From Saccharopolyspora hirsuta (lineage in GTDB: Bacteria > Actinomycetota > Actinomycetes > Mycobacteriales > Pseudonocardiaceae): a DNA stretch of 64,000 nucleotides. The translations under genes were made by a program, and so were the position numbers. The notes under the pieces are model-generated. The model searched no databases. It saw only the letters and a program-made list of their open reading frames with translations, and was not told the origin of the DNA. Positions 15,835 to 24,337 of the stretch are shown piece by piece (positions within the stretch are counted from its first letter, which is position 1; each line of letters opens with the position of its first letter). The stretch spans positions 62,001 to 126,000 of the forward strand of contig NZ_VWPH01000019.1 of NCBI RefSeq assembly GCF_008630535.1, read 5' to 3'.

Positions 15835-16617
15835 TCAGGCGGTCAGCACGGTGGTCCCCGCCGCCTCGAAGGCCTGCACCACCTCGGCGTCGACCCCGGT
15901 GTTGGTGATCAGCGTGTCGATGGTGTCGGTGGCGCAGATCTGGGCGAAGGCGCGCCGGTTCAGCTTGGAGCTGTCGGCGACCACGACCACCCGCGCCGCG
16001 CGCGAGGCCATCAGCCGGTTGATGCTGGCCTCGCCCTCGTGGTGGGCGTAGGCGCCGTGCTCCGGATCGATCGCGTCGACCCCGAGGAACAGCAGGTCCA
16101 GGGTGATCTCCTGCAGGATGTGGGTGGCCAGCGGGCCGGTGAGCTCGAAGGACTGCTGGCGCGCCACGCCGCCGGTGACCACGATCTTGACGTGCGGGCG
16201 CACCACGAGCTCGTTGGCGATGTTGAGCGCGTTGGTGACCACGGTGATCCCCGGGTCGCCGTGCTCGCCGAGGTCGGGCCGGGTGGCCAGGCTGCGCGCG
16301 ACCTCGGTGGTCGTGGTGCCGCCGTTGAGCCCGATCACCATGCCCGGCTGCACCAGCCGCGCGGCCGCGGCGCTGATCCGCTGCTTCTCCGGCGCGTGCC
16401 GGGCCGCTTTGTGCCGCAGCGGCAGGTCGTAGGCGATGCTGGTGGCCACCGCGCCACCGCGGGTGCGGGCCAGCAGCTGCTGCTCGGCGAGGTGGTCGAG
16501 GTCGCGCCGGATGGTGGCGGCGGAGACGTCGAGCTCGGCGGCCAGCTCCTCGACGTCGGCGCGTTCGCGCTGGCCGACGATGTCCAGCAGTTTGCTCAGC
16601 CGTTCGTGCCGGTTCAT
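15835..16617 (-). CDS. DeoR/GlpR-family transcriptional regulator
   Basis: A 260-aa repressor. The N-terminal winged HTH (about residues 1-55) contains [20 protein letters not shown], the DeoR signature. The C-terminal DeoR sensor domain has [15 protein letters not shown] and [12 protein letters not shown], then LFLGVDAID and the ligand lysine region [14 protein letters not shown]. The family senses phosphosugars. ATG 16617 is chosen for GGAGGGGACTGCA; an earlier ATG lacks a site. Given its neighbours it probably senses an amino-sugar phosphate and represses the SIS and porter genes through the repeats just downstream of it, and perhaps the divergent GH109 gene. Confidence 0.91.
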   Translation of the reverse strand: MNRHERLSKLLDIVGQRERADVEELAAELDVSAATIRRDLDHLAEQQLLARTRGGAVATSIAYDLPLRHKAARHAPEKQRISAAAARLVQPGMVIGLNGGTTTTEVARSLATRPDLGEHGDPGITVVTNALNIANELVVRPHVKIVVTGGVARQQSFELTGPLATHILQEITLDLLFLGVDAIDPEHGAYAHHEGEASINRLMASRAARVVVVADSSKLNRRAFAQICATDTIDTLITNTGVDAEVVQAFEAAGTTVLTA

Positions 16618-16750
16618 TGCAGTCCCCTCCGCGCAGTTCGCAGGCAACCTACTACGAGCGCCCGCGCCGGTCCGCCCGGCGTGCCGCCGAACGGATCAGC
16701 TGGGAAGCCGCCGCGCGTCGGTACTGGCCCGACCTCTGGTGTGCGATTGT

Positions 16751-16784
16751 GCGTGAACTCACGTGAATACACGCAGTTTCACGC
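16751..16784 (+). promoter_or_regulatory. Inverted repeats in the GH109 leader
   Basis: GCGTGAA (16751-16757) and TTCACGC (16778-16784) are exact inverted repeats flanking the palindrome TCACGTGA (16759-16766), and the sequence ends next to the ribosome-binding site AGGAGG. The arrangement suggests an operator that could also block translation initiation. It differs from the DeoR-like repeats on the other side of the regulator gene. Confidence 0.5.
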
Positions 16785-16794
16785 AGGAGGAATG

Positions 16795-18168
16795 ATGGTC
16801 GAGCTTCCGCGCAGTGCCCTGTCCCGGCGGACCCTGCTGCGCTCCGGCGCGGCGGCGGGGGCAGGTCTCGGACTCGCCGGGCTGGCCCCCGGGGCGGCCG
16901 CCGCGCAGGACGCGTGGCCCGCGGCCAAGGGCGAAACCATGATGGGCGTGCCGTTCGAGGCGCACGAGGTGGTGCGCGTCGGGATCATCGGTGTCGGCAA
17001 CCGGGGTTCGAGCATGCTGCCGCTGTTCCTGGAGCTGGACGGTGTCGCGATCACCGCGGTGTGCGACACCAGCGCCGAGGCGGTGGAGCGCGCGGCGCGC
17101 GCGGTGGTCGAGCAGGGCAGGCCGGAACCGGCCAAGTACAGCGCGGGCGAGCACGACTTCGAGAACCTGCTCGCCCGGGACGACGTGGACTTCGCCTACA
17201 TCGCCACGCCGTGGGAGTGGCACACGCCGATGGCCGTCGTCGCGATGCGCAACGGCAAGCACGTCGGCGTCGAGTGCCCGCTCGGCGTCACCGTCGACGA
17301 GCTGTGGGAGCTGGTCGACGTCTCCGAGCAGACCCGGCGGCACTGCATCCAGCTGGAGAACTGCTGCTACGGGCAGAACGAGCTGCGGGTGCTGCGCATG
17401 GCCCACGACGGCATGTTCGGCGACCTGCTCCACGGCGCGGGGGCCTACCTGCACGACCTCCGGGAACTGCTGTTCTCCAAGACCTACTACGCGGGGCAGT
17501 GGCGGCGGGCCTGGCACACCAAGCTCAACGCCGACCTCTACCCGACGCACGGGCTCGGCCCGGTCGCGGCCTACCTGGACGTCAACCGCGGGGACCGGCT
17601 GGTGCGGATCACCTCCATGAGCACCCCGGCGCTGGGGCTGGCGGCCTACCGGCAGGAGCACCTGCCGCCGGACGACCCGGCCTGGCAGGAGCGCTACGCC
17701 AAGGGCGACGCGACGATGAGCCTGATCCAGACCGAGCAGGGCCGCGTCATCCACCTCGTGCACGACGTCTCCAACGGTCGCCCCTACAGCCGGTTGAACC
17801 AGCTGCAGGGCACCAAAGGCGTGTTCGAGGACTACCCGCCGCGGATCTACCTGGAGCCCACCGGGACCCCGCACGAGTGGGGCAACTGGGACGACTACGC
17901 CGAGCACGACCACTGGCTGTGGAAGGAGGTCGGTCCCGGCCCGGGCGGCCACGGCGGCATGGACTACCTGATGCTCTACCGCCTCGCGCAGACCATGCAC
18001 CTGGGCCTGCCGCCGGACATCGACGTCTACGACTCGGCCACCTGGAGCGCCCCGTTCGCCCTCAGCGCGCGGTCCATCGAGCAGAACAGCGCCCCGGTCG
18101 ACTTCCCGGACTTCACCCGGGGCCGCTGGCGCACCCCGCACCCCGGCACCGATTCGGCCAAGCCCTGA
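16795..18168 (+). CDS. Tat-exported GH109-type glycosidase (alpha-N-acetylgalactosaminidase-like)
   Basis: A 457-aa Gfo/Idh/MocA-fold protein with a twin-arginine signal peptide ([12 protein letters not shown] at 11-12, then a hydrophobic stretch ending near AAAAQDA). The Rossmann motif [10 protein letters not shown] lies around residues 64-73. Next come [14 protein letters not shown] and [19 protein letters not shown], both typical of glycosyl hydrolase family 109, where NAD is bound tightly and hydrolysis follows an oxidation-elimination route. Family members remove alpha-linked GalNAc. Export by Tat fits folding with cofactor in the cytoplasm. Two adjacent ATGs (16792, 16795) follow AGGAGG; the second has the better spacing. 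It probably supplies GalNAc for the divergent sugar genes. Confidence 0.87.
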   Translation: MVELPRSALSRRTLLRSGAAAGAGLGLAGLAPGAAAAQDAWPAAKGETMMGVPFEAHEVVRVGIIGVGNRGSSMLPLFLELDGVAITAVCDTSAEAVERAARAVVEQGRPEPAKYSAGEHDFENLLARDDVDFAYIATPWEWHTPMAVVAMRNGKHVGVECPLGVTVDELWELVDVSEQTRRHCIQLENCCYGQNELRVLRMAHDGMFGDLLHGAGAYLHDLRELLFSKTYYAGQWRRAWHTKLNADLYPTHGLGPVAAYLDVNRGDRLVRITSMSTPALGLAAYRQEHLPPDDPAWQERYAKGDATMSLIQTEQGRVIHLVHDVSNGRPYSRLNQLQGTKGVFEDYPPRIYLEPTGTPHEWGNWDDYAEHDHWLWKEVGPGPGGHGGMDYLMLYRLAQTMHLGLPPDIDVYDSATWSAPFALSARSIEQNSAPVDFPDFTRGRWRTPHPGTDSAKP

Positions 18169-18192
18169 GTCGCGGGTATTCGTTTTCCGGTG

Positions 18193-18219
18193 GGTGGGCG
18201 GCCCCGACCGCCGCCCACC
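18193..18219 (+). terminator. Hairpin after the GH109 gene
   Basis: GGTGGGCGGC (18193-18202) and GCCGCCCACC (18210-18219) form a perfect 10-bp stem with a 7-nt loop, 25 bp past the stop codon. Confidence 0.65.
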
Positions 18220-18464
18220 CGTTCCCCGAATGCCGGGTGAAACCCCCGACGCTCCACCCGGCGAGCACGCCTGCCGTTCTCGCAGGTCAGCGGGCGTGCC
18301 GTTAAAAGCCTGCGGGTTGTTCGGCCGTTGTGCAAGGGGGCACCCGGCGATTTCGGGCGTATCGAGCGCCACATTTTCGGTAGCGGAGTGTTTCTTCGCA
18401 ATTACGTTCGGCAGTCGCGGAGCGGTGGCGGACACGAGGTGTCCTCGACCGGTGGCGCGGCAGG
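18220..18464. other. Intergenic stretch with no recognised gene
   Basis: Between the GH109 terminator and the converging LuxR-type gene I find no ORF with actinobacterial codon bias and no conserved RNA. Positions 18350-18420 are clearly less GC-rich than the surroundings but carry no structure I can name. Confidence 0.5.
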
Positions 18465-19322
18465 TCAGGGGAGCAGGCCTTGGCGGCGGGCGGCCACCAC
18501 CGCTTCGTGCCGGTTGTGGACGTCCAGCTTGTGCATGGCGCTGCGCAGGTAGGCCTTGACCGTCTCCGGCCGCAGGGAGAGGCGGTTGCCGGTTTCGGCG
18601 TTGGTGCAGCCCAGGGCGACCTGGGAGAGGACGTCGAGCTCGCGCGGCGTCAGGTTCGCCGTCCGGGCTTCCCCGGACGGCGAGGCCAGGCCCGCCAGCC
18701 GGTCGCAGGCCTGGTGCAGGCGGTCGCGGAGGGCGGAGTCGTCGAGACCCTGGGCGATGGCGCGGAACTCCGCGTGCAGCTCCCGCACCTCCTCCAGCGC
18801 CACCTGCTCCCGGGGCGCGGTGGTCTCCGCCGCGCGCAGCAGCCGCAGGCGGCGGTCGACCTCGTCGCGCACGGCGAGCTCGTCGGCCAGCCGACGGGTC
18901 ACGCCCACCACGACGTCGATCGCCCGGTCGCCCAACCGGGCCGCACCGCGCGCCGCGCCGTAGAGCACCCCGCGCACCGCGCCGCCGACCAGTACCGGTG
19001 CGGCCACCACGGAGCTGATCCCTTCGGCGAGCACCGGCGCGTCGTAGTCGTGGCTGATCGTCAGCGCGGTGGCGTAGTCGCTGACCGCGTCCGGCCTGCC
19101 CCGCGCCAGCACCCGGCCGCCGAGCCCGGCCGCCGCCCGGACCTGGAGTCCTTTCAGCATGTTGGTGCGCACCCCGGCGAGCTCCGACAGGTGCAGCGCG
19201 CCCTCGGCGGCCTGCCCGCCGAAGGACACGGGCATGTCCGCCCGCTGCCGCACCGCGCGGACGGCCTGGCGGAAGGCGTCGCCGTCGTCCGGGCGCAAGA
19301 GCGCGTCACCGCCGGTTCGCAC
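18465..19322 (-). CDS. LuxR-family regulator with GAF-like sensor domain
   Basis: A 285-aa regulator. The first half (about residues 15-160) resembles a GAF domain: GLGGRVLARGRPDAVSDYA followed by GISSVVAAPVLVGGAVRGVL. The C-terminus is a NarL/LuxR HTH with LTPRELDVLSQVALGCTNAE and ETVKAYLRSAMHKLDVHNRH. There is no phosphoacceptor domain, so the signal is probably a small ligand bound by the GAF part. GTG 19322 has AAAGGGG about 5 nt upstream; a GTG two codons earlier is possible. It is divergent from an acyl-CoA synthetase gene across about 95 bp and may regulate it. Similar GAF-LuxR proteins in actinomycetes often neighbour acyl-CoA or oxidoreductase genes. Confidence 0.87.
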   Translation of the reverse strand: MRTGGDALLRPDDGDAFRQAVRAVRQRADMPVSFGGQAAEGALHLSELAGVRTNMLKGLQVRAAAGLGGRVLARGRPDAVSDYATALTISHDYDAPVLAEGISSVVAAPVLVGGAVRGVLYGAARGAARLGDRAIDVVVGVTRRLADELAVRDEVDRRLRLLRAAETTAPREQVALEEVRELHAEFRAIAQGLDDSALRDRLHQACDRLAGLASPSGEARTANLTPRELDVLSQVALGCTNAETGNRLSLRPETVKAYLRSAMHKLDVHNRHEAVVAARRQGLLP

Positions 19323-19417
19323 ATCCACCCCTTTCCGGGGGTAGCCGGGACTGCTGTGTGGCGCGGAGCATAACGCCCGGCAGCGCCGGGGCAAAGAAGC
19401 CGGGAAAGGGGCCGACC

Positions 19418-21067
19418 GTGAGCACTGAGCTGAGCACCACGCCGAACACCGCGCCAGAGGCCCGCGTGGCCGAACTGCTCGCCCGGTTCGACACCCCGGA
19501 CGCCTGCGCGGCCGACCTGCTCTGCGACGGCCACCCCGCCGACGCGGTCGCCTTCACCGTCGTCGAACCGGATCTGTCCAGTCAGGACATCACCTACGGC
19601 CGGTTGCGGCGCGACTCGGCGAAGTTCGCCGCCGCGCTGGCCGACCTGGGCGTGGCCCCCGGCGACGCGGTCGCGGTGCTGATGGGCAAGTCCGCCGACC
19701 TCGTGGTGGCGCTGCTGGGGATCTGGCGCCGCGGCGCGGTCCACGTGCCGCTGTTCACCGCGTTCGCGCCACCGGCCATCGCACTGCGGCTGCAGGCCAG
19801 CGGCGCGAAGGTCGTGGTGGTCGACGCCGACCAGCGCGCGAAACTCGCGCCGAGCGAGGACATCCCGGCCGACGCGCCGTGGCGGACCATTGTGGCCGGT
19901 GACTCCGCGGACGAGCAGTCGCTCACCGCGCTGCTGGACCGCTACACCGGCGACGAGCCGGGCGGGCAGGCCGTGCCGCTGGGCGGGGACGGGCTGCTGG
20001 TGCAGCTGTTCACCTCGGGCACCACCGGCACCCCGAAGGGTGTTCCGGTGCCGATCCGCGCGCTGGCCTCCTTCCAGGCGTACCTGGAGTTCGGGCTGGA
20101 CGTCCGGGCCGACGACGTGTTCTGGAACGCCGCGGACCCGGGCTGGGCCTACGGCCTGTACTACGCGATCCTCGGTCCGCTGGCCGCCGGTCGGCGCAGC
20201 ATCCTGCTGCACGCGGGCTTCTCCCCGGCGCGGACCTGGCAGGTGATGCGCGAGTTCGGGGTCACCAACTTCGCCGCTGCGCCGACCGTCTACCGCAGCC
20301 TGCGCACCGACACCTCGGCCGACCCCGCCGGGATCCGGCTCCGCCGCGCCTCCTCGGCGGGCGAGCCGCTGACCCCGGAGGTGGTGTCCTGGTCCGAGCG
20401 CGAGCTGGGCGTGACCGTGCGCGACCACTACGGGCAGACCGAGCACGGCATGATGATCGTCAACGCCTGGGCCGACGGGGTCCGCGACGAGATCAAGCCG
20501 GGGTCGATGGGCGCGGCGCTGCCCGGCTGGTCGGCCGAGGTGCTCTACGACGACCGCGACGACCCGGCGCCCGCAGGCACCGCCGGGCGGATCGCGATCG
20601 AGGTCGCCACCAGCCCGCTGATGTGGTTCACCGGCTACACCGGCGCGCCGGAGAAGACCGCGGAGCGGTTCACCGCCGACGGCCGCTGGTACGTGACCGG
20701 CGATGCCGGGTCCCGCGACGCCGACGGTGCGTTCTTCTTCTCCTCCCGGGACGACGACGTGATCATCATGGCCGGGTACCGGATCGGGCCGTTCGACGTG
20801 GAGAGCGTGCTGGTCCAGCACGAGTCGGTCGCCGAAGCGGCGGTGATCGGCGTCCCCGACGAGCTGCGCGGCGAGGTCCTGGAGGCGTTCGTGGTGCTGC
20901 GCCCGGGGGCCAGCGGCGGCGACGAGCTGGTGACCGAGCTGCAGCAGCTGGTCAAGCGCAAGTTCGCCGCGCACGCCTACCCGCGGTCGGTGCACTTCGT
21001 CGAGCAGCTGCCCAAGACGCCGAGCGGCAAGATCCAGCGCTTCGTGCTCCGCCAGCAGCGCCGGTGA
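19418..21067 (+). CDS. AMP-forming acyl-CoA synthetase (acetate/medium-chain type)
   Basis: A 549-aa ANL-superfamily ligase that activates a carboxylic acid as acyl-AMP and transfers it to CoA. Motifs in order are the P-loop-like LFTSGTTGTPKGVPVP near 200, the aromatic WNAADPGWAYGLYYAI, DHYGQTEHGMMIV around 335-347, the hinge region SRDDDVIIMAGYRIGPFDVE, and the catalytic lysine in TPSGKIQRFVLR near the end. The sequence resembles Acs/MACS-type synthetases for short or medium chains. The GTG at 19418 (VSTELS) follows GGGAAAGGGG. A divergent LuxR regulator probably controls it. It ends immediately next to a converging gene with no gap. Confidence 0.9.
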   Translation: MSTELSTTPNTAPEARVAELLARFDTPDACAADLLCDGHPADAVAFTVVEPDLSSQDITYGRLRRDSAKFAAALADLGVAPGDAVAVLMGKSADLVVALLGIWRRGAVHVPLFTAFAPPAIALRLQASGAKVVVVDADQRAKLAPSEDIPADAPWRTIVAGDSADEQSLTALLDRYTGDEPGGQAVPLGGDGLLVQLFTSGTTGTPKGVPVPIRALASFQAYLEFGLDVRADDVFWNAADPGWAYGLYYAILGPLAAGRRSILLHAGFSPARTWQVMREFGVTNFAAAPTVYRSLRTDTSADPAGIRLRRASSAGEPLTPEVVSWSERELGVTVRDHYGQTEHGMMIVNAWADGVRDEIKPGSMGAALPGWSAEVLYDDRDDPAPAGTAGRIAIEVATSPLMWFTGYTGAPEKTAERFTADGRWYVTGDAGSRDADGAFFFSSRDDDVIIMAGYRIGPFDVESVLVQHESVAEAAVIGVPDELRGEVLEAFVVLRPGASGGDELVTELQQLVKRKFAAHAYPRSVHFVEQLPKTPSGKIQRFVLRQQRR

Positions 21068-21811
21068 TCACCAGTCGGGCTCGCCGGTGATCTCGGTGCA
21101 GACCAGCCCGTCGCCGTCGGAGGGCGTGCCGAGCAGCGCCCGGGCGGCGAGCTGGTCGACGTCCAGGCAGCGGACCGGGCGGCCGTCGACCAGCAGCGGG
21201 GCGCGCTGCGGGCCAGCGGCGGCGTAGGCCAGCACGCGCCGCGGTTCGCTGCCGTCGGCCAGCCGGACCCGCTCGTCCCCGTGCAGGTGGACCAGCCGGT
21301 ACCGGACGCCGCGGCCCTCGCACCGGTCGAGCACCCGGCGCTGCTCCGGGGTGGCGAACCAGAGCGCGTGCTCCTCCACCACGCCGGGCGCGGCCACCAG
21401 CACGGCCGGTCGCTGGCCGTCGTGGACGCGCAGGCCCGCGGCCCACACCGCGGACAGGCCGGTGCAGCGGGCAGTGAGCACCACCACCGGCCCGGACAGC
21501 CCCAGCTCGGTGCGCAGCCAGGTGATCTTGGACGGGCAGGCGTTCGACCCGTAGGCCAGCACGAGCTGCCGACCTCGCATCGGCGCGGCACCGCGCTCGG
21601 CGAGCCAGTCGTCCAGGCAACCCCCGTCGGGACCGTCGCCGCTGACGCGCCAACCGGAGGGGACGGAGGAGTCCGGCGTCAGCGCCCGGCCGACGCCGTC
21701 GAGGTGGACGAACGAGAAGCCGGGCCGCGCACCGGGATAGGGAGCCGCGGGGTAGTCGGAGTCCGGGAACGGCGAGCGGACGGGGGCTGCGGGAAGGTCG
21801 GGGCTGGACAT
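21068..21811 (-). CDS. Gamma-glutamylcyclotransferase-like fold protein
   Basis: A 247-aa protein of unknown substrate. The segment QLVLAYGSNACPSKITWL contains the YGSN loop that binds the alpha-carboxylate in gamma-glutamylcyclotransferases, and EEHALWFATPEQRRVLDRCE follows with the usual spacing. A proline-rich N-terminus (about 45 residues, PFPDSDYPAAPYPGARPG) precedes the domain and looks disordered. A cyclase acting on glutamyl or mycothiol-related amides is possible, but nothing in the sequence proves it. The stop is immediately adjacent to the converging acyl-CoA synthetase. ATG 21811 is the first reasonable start. Confidence 0.72.
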   Translation of the reverse strand: MSSPDLPAAPVRSPFPDSDYPAAPYPGARPGFSFVHLDGVGRALTPDSSVPSGWRVSGDGPDGGCLDDWLAERGAAPMRGRQLVLAYGSNACPSKITWLRTELGLSGPVVVLTARCTGLSAVWAAGLRVHDGQRPAVLVAAPGVVEEHALWFATPEQRRVLDRCEGRGVRYRLVHLHGDERVRLADGSEPRRVLAYAAAGPQRAPLLVDGRPVRCLDVDQLAARALLGTPSDGDGLVCTEITGEPDW

Positions 21812-21986
21812 GGCCGCTCAGCATTCCGACCGACCCGGCCCGCCGCTATGAGCGCCACCACGATTCCCGCCGAACAACCCGATCAGCCGACCACCGCCGG
21901 GTCGTTCACCCGGGTTGGGCGCGATCTCGCGAGAGATCGACCGGCACCCGGGTGAACGTCAACCGCGGAACCGCCTCCTCGCGCGG

Positions 21987-22919
21987 CTAGCGGGCCGGGC
22001 GGCCGAGCCGGGTGCGGACGGCGGTGGCGGCGCAGCCGATGACGGCCAGGCCGCCCAGCACGGTGGGCCAGGTGAGGTCTTCGCCCAGCAGCAGCGCGGC
22101 CCAGCAGATGCTCATCACCGGCTGGGTGAGCTGGACCTGGCTGACCTGCGCCATCGGGCCGATCGCCAGGCCCCGGTACCAGGCGAAGAAACCGAGGTAC
22201 ATGCTCACCACGGCCAGGTAGGCGAACGCGGCCCACTCCACCGCCGTCCCGCTCGGGGGCTGCTGGGCCATCGAGACGCCGGTGAGCGCGATCATCAGCG
22301 GCGCGGCGAGCACGAGCGCCCAGGACACGGTCTGCCAGGCGCCGAGCTCGCGGGCGAGCAGCCCGCCCTCCGCGTAGCCGACCGCGGCGGCCAGCACCGA
22401 GCCGAACAGCAGCAGATCGGACCAGTGCAACCCGCTGAGGCCGCCGCCCTGCAGCGCGGCGAACACCACGGCCGCGGCAGCACCGACGGCCGCCATGATC
22501 CAGAACGACTTCGGGGGACGCTCGTGCCCGCGGAGCACGGCCACCACCGCGGTCGCGGCGGGCAGCACCGCGATCACCACGGCGCCGTGGCTGGCCGGGG
22601 CGGTGGTGAGCGCGAAGGAGGTCAGCACGGGGAAGCCCACGACCACGCCACCGGCGACGACCGCGACCCGCACCCACTGGACGCCGCGCGGCAGCCGCTG
22701 CCTGGTGATCGCCAGCGCGGCGGCTGCGAGCAGGGCGGCGATGACGGCGCGGGCGGAGCCGGTGAAAAGCGGGGACATCCCGCCGCCCGCGACGGCGACG
22801 CGGGTGAACGGGACGGTGAAGGAGAAGGCGCCCACGCCGAGCAGGCCCCAGCCGAGACCGGCCCGGGACGTGGATAGCGCTGGTGCGTCGGGAAGAGTAG
22901 CGCTACTCTGTAGTCTCAT
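21987..22919 (-). CDS. EamA/DMT-family exporter
   Basis: A 310-aa ten-helix drug/metabolite transporter with two EamA repeats. The first is around SFTVPFTRVAVAGGGMSPLF and FPVLTSFALTTAPASHGAVV; the second has AYLAVVSMYLGFFAWYRGLA and QVQLTQPVMSICWAALLLGE. Such proteins export amino acids or related metabolites. ATG 22919 shares two bases with the divergent MocR gene's ATG (22918), so its promoter must lie inside mocR. A TATCGT -10 lies 5 nt upstream, which would give a leaderless mRNA. MocR regulators commonly control such exporters and PLP-linked genes, so this is probably the regulated partner. Confidence 0.87.
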   Translation of the reverse strand: MRLQSSATLPDAPALSTSRAGLGWGLLGVGAFSFTVPFTRVAVAGGGMSPLFTGSARAVIAALLAAAALAITRQRLPRGVQWVRVAVVAGGVVVGFPVLTSFALTTAPASHGAVVIAVLPAATAVVAVLRGHERPPKSFWIMAAVGAAAAVVFAALQGGGLSGLHWSDLLLFGSVLAAAVGYAEGGLLARELGAWQTVSWALVLAAPLMIALTGVSMAQQPPSGTAVEWAAFAYLAVVSMYLGFFAWYRGLAIGPMAQVSQVQLTQPVMSICWAALLLGEDLTWPTVLGGLAVIGCAATAVRTRLGRPAR

Positions 22920-22930
22920 GTCGAACGATA
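22894..22930. promoter_or_regulatory. Overlapping divergent promoters with a 16-bp palindrome
   Basis: AGAGTAGCGCTACTCT (22894-22909) is a perfect palindrome. Its right end contains TACTCT (22904-22909), a good -10 for mocR whose ATG starts 9 nt later. On the minus strand TATCGT (22930-22925) is a -10 for the exporter. Both mRNAs are probably leaderless, and the palindrome is the likely MocR site. Confidence 0.6.
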
Positions 22931-24330
22931 GCAGTTCGCGCATCGTCGCCGAACTCCGCGAGTGGATCGCGACGGCCCCGCCGGGGGCGAAGCTGCCGTC
23001 GACGCGTGCGCTGGTCGCGCAGCACGGGGCGAGTCCGGTGACGGTGCAGAAGGCGCTGCGGACCTTGACCTCGCAAGGAGTGGTCGAGAGTCGGCCCGGT
23101 GTCGGTACTTTCGTCCGGGCGGTCCGCGTCGCCCGCCCGAACGACTACGGGTGGCAGACCGCGGCCCTCGGCGCGCCGCAGCACCGCATCCGGCAGCTGT
23201 CCACCGCGCTGCGCACCGCGCCGAACGACGCGATGGCGCTGCACGCGGGCTACCCCGATCGCGAACTGCTACCGGAGCGCCTGGTGCGGGCCGCGTTCGC
23301 CCGAGCCGCGCGCAGCGAGGCGGCGGTCAGCAGACCCCCGGCTGCGGGGCTGCCGGAGCTGCAGGCCTGGTTCGTGACCGAGCTCGGCACGGCCACGCCG
23401 GTCGACGTCGCGCCACCGGCGCCGAGCGACGCGGTGATCGTGCCGGGGATCCAGAGCGGGCTCAGCACCGCCTTCCGCGCGCTGGTCGGCGCCGGGCGGC
23501 CGCTCCTGGTGGAATCGCCGACCTACTGGGGCGCGATCCTCGCCGCCGCGCAGACGGGCGTCCAGCTGGTCCCGGTGCCCAGCGGCATCCGCGGCCCGGA
23601 CCCGGACGAGCTGGCCCGCGCGTTCCAGCGGACCGGGGCGCGGGCCTTCTACGCGCAGCCGAACTTCGCCAACCCGACCGGCGCGCAGTGGTCGCCCGCC
23701 CTGGGCGAGGAGGTGCTGGAGGTGGTGCGCCGCCACGGGGCGTTCCTGATCGAGGACGACTCGGCGCACGACTTCGGCATCGACACCGACCCGGCGCCCC
23801 TGGCCACCCGCGACGGCAGCGGGCACGTCGTCTACCTGCGCTCGCTGACCAAGAGCGTGTCCCCGGCCGTGCGCATCGCCGGGATCATCGCCCGCGGCCC
23901 GGCCCGCGAGCGCATCCTCGTCGACGCCCACGCCGAATCCATGTACATCAGCGGGGTGCTGCAGGCCGTCGCGCTCGACGTGGTCACCCAACCGGCCTGG
24001 CGCACGCACCTGCGCAACCTGCACCACCAGCTGGCCGCCCGCCGCGACCTCCTCGTCGCCGCGCTGCGGGAACACGTCCCCGATGCGCACCTGGAAGCGG
24101 TGCCGCAGGGCGGGCTGAACCTCTGGGTCCGGCTGCCGGACGCGACGGACCTGCCCCGGCTGGTCCGGGACTGCGAGGCCGCCGGGGTCATCATCGCCCC
24201 GGGCGACGAGTGGTTCCCCGCCGAGCCCACCGGCCCCCACCTGCGGATCAACTACGCGGGCCCGAACCCCGGTGCGTTCCCCGACGGTGCGCGCATCATC
24301 GGCGAGGCGCTCGCGAAGCAGGCGCAGTAA
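22918..24330 (+). CDS. MocR/PdxR-type GntR regulator with aminotransferase domain
   Basis: A 470-aa fusion. The N-terminal GntR winged helix (about residues 1-70) contains LPSTRALVAQHGASPVTVQK and VVESRPGVGTFVR. After a linker comes a fold-type I aminotransferase-like domain (about 100-465) with QPNFANPTGAQWSP, IEDDSAHDFG and the PLP lysine in YLRSLTKSVSPAVRIA. MocR proteins bind PLP, or a PLP-amino acid adduct, to sense vitamin B6 or amino compounds. ATG 22918 overlaps the divergent EamA exporter start. It likely regulates itself and that exporter through the palindrome at 22894-22909. The final codons lie 7 bp from the converging pucR-like gene. Confidence 0.9.
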   Translation: MSNDSSSRIVAELREWIATAPPGAKLPSTRALVAQHGASPVTVQKALRTLTSQGVVESRPGVGTFVRAVRVARPNDYGWQTAALGAPQHRIRQLSTALRTAPNDAMALHAGYPDRELLPERLVRAAFARAARSEAAVSRPPAAGLPELQAWFVTELGTATPVDVAPPAPSDAVIVPGIQSGLSTAFRALVGAGRPLLVESPTYWGAILAAAQTGVQLVPVPSGIRGPDPDELARAFQRTGARAFYAQPNFANPTGAQWSPALGEEVLEVVRRHGAFLIEDDSAHDFGIDTDPAPLATRDGSGHVVYLRSLTKSVSPAVRIAGIIARGPARERILVDAHAESMYISGVLQAVALDVVTQPAWRTHLRNLHHQLAARRDLLVAALREHVPDAHLEAVPQGGLNLWVRLPDATDLPRLVRDCEAAGVIIAPGDEWFPAEPTGPHLRINYAGPNPGAFPDGARIIGEALAKQAQ

Positions 24331-24337
24331 CCCGCCC

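Noticed and set aside
15796-16794. Long plus-strand extension in front of the GH109 gene, over the DeoR gene
   Set aside because: The extension is antisense to a clear DeoR protein, and the GH109 Tat signal begins right after AGGAGG at 16785-16790.
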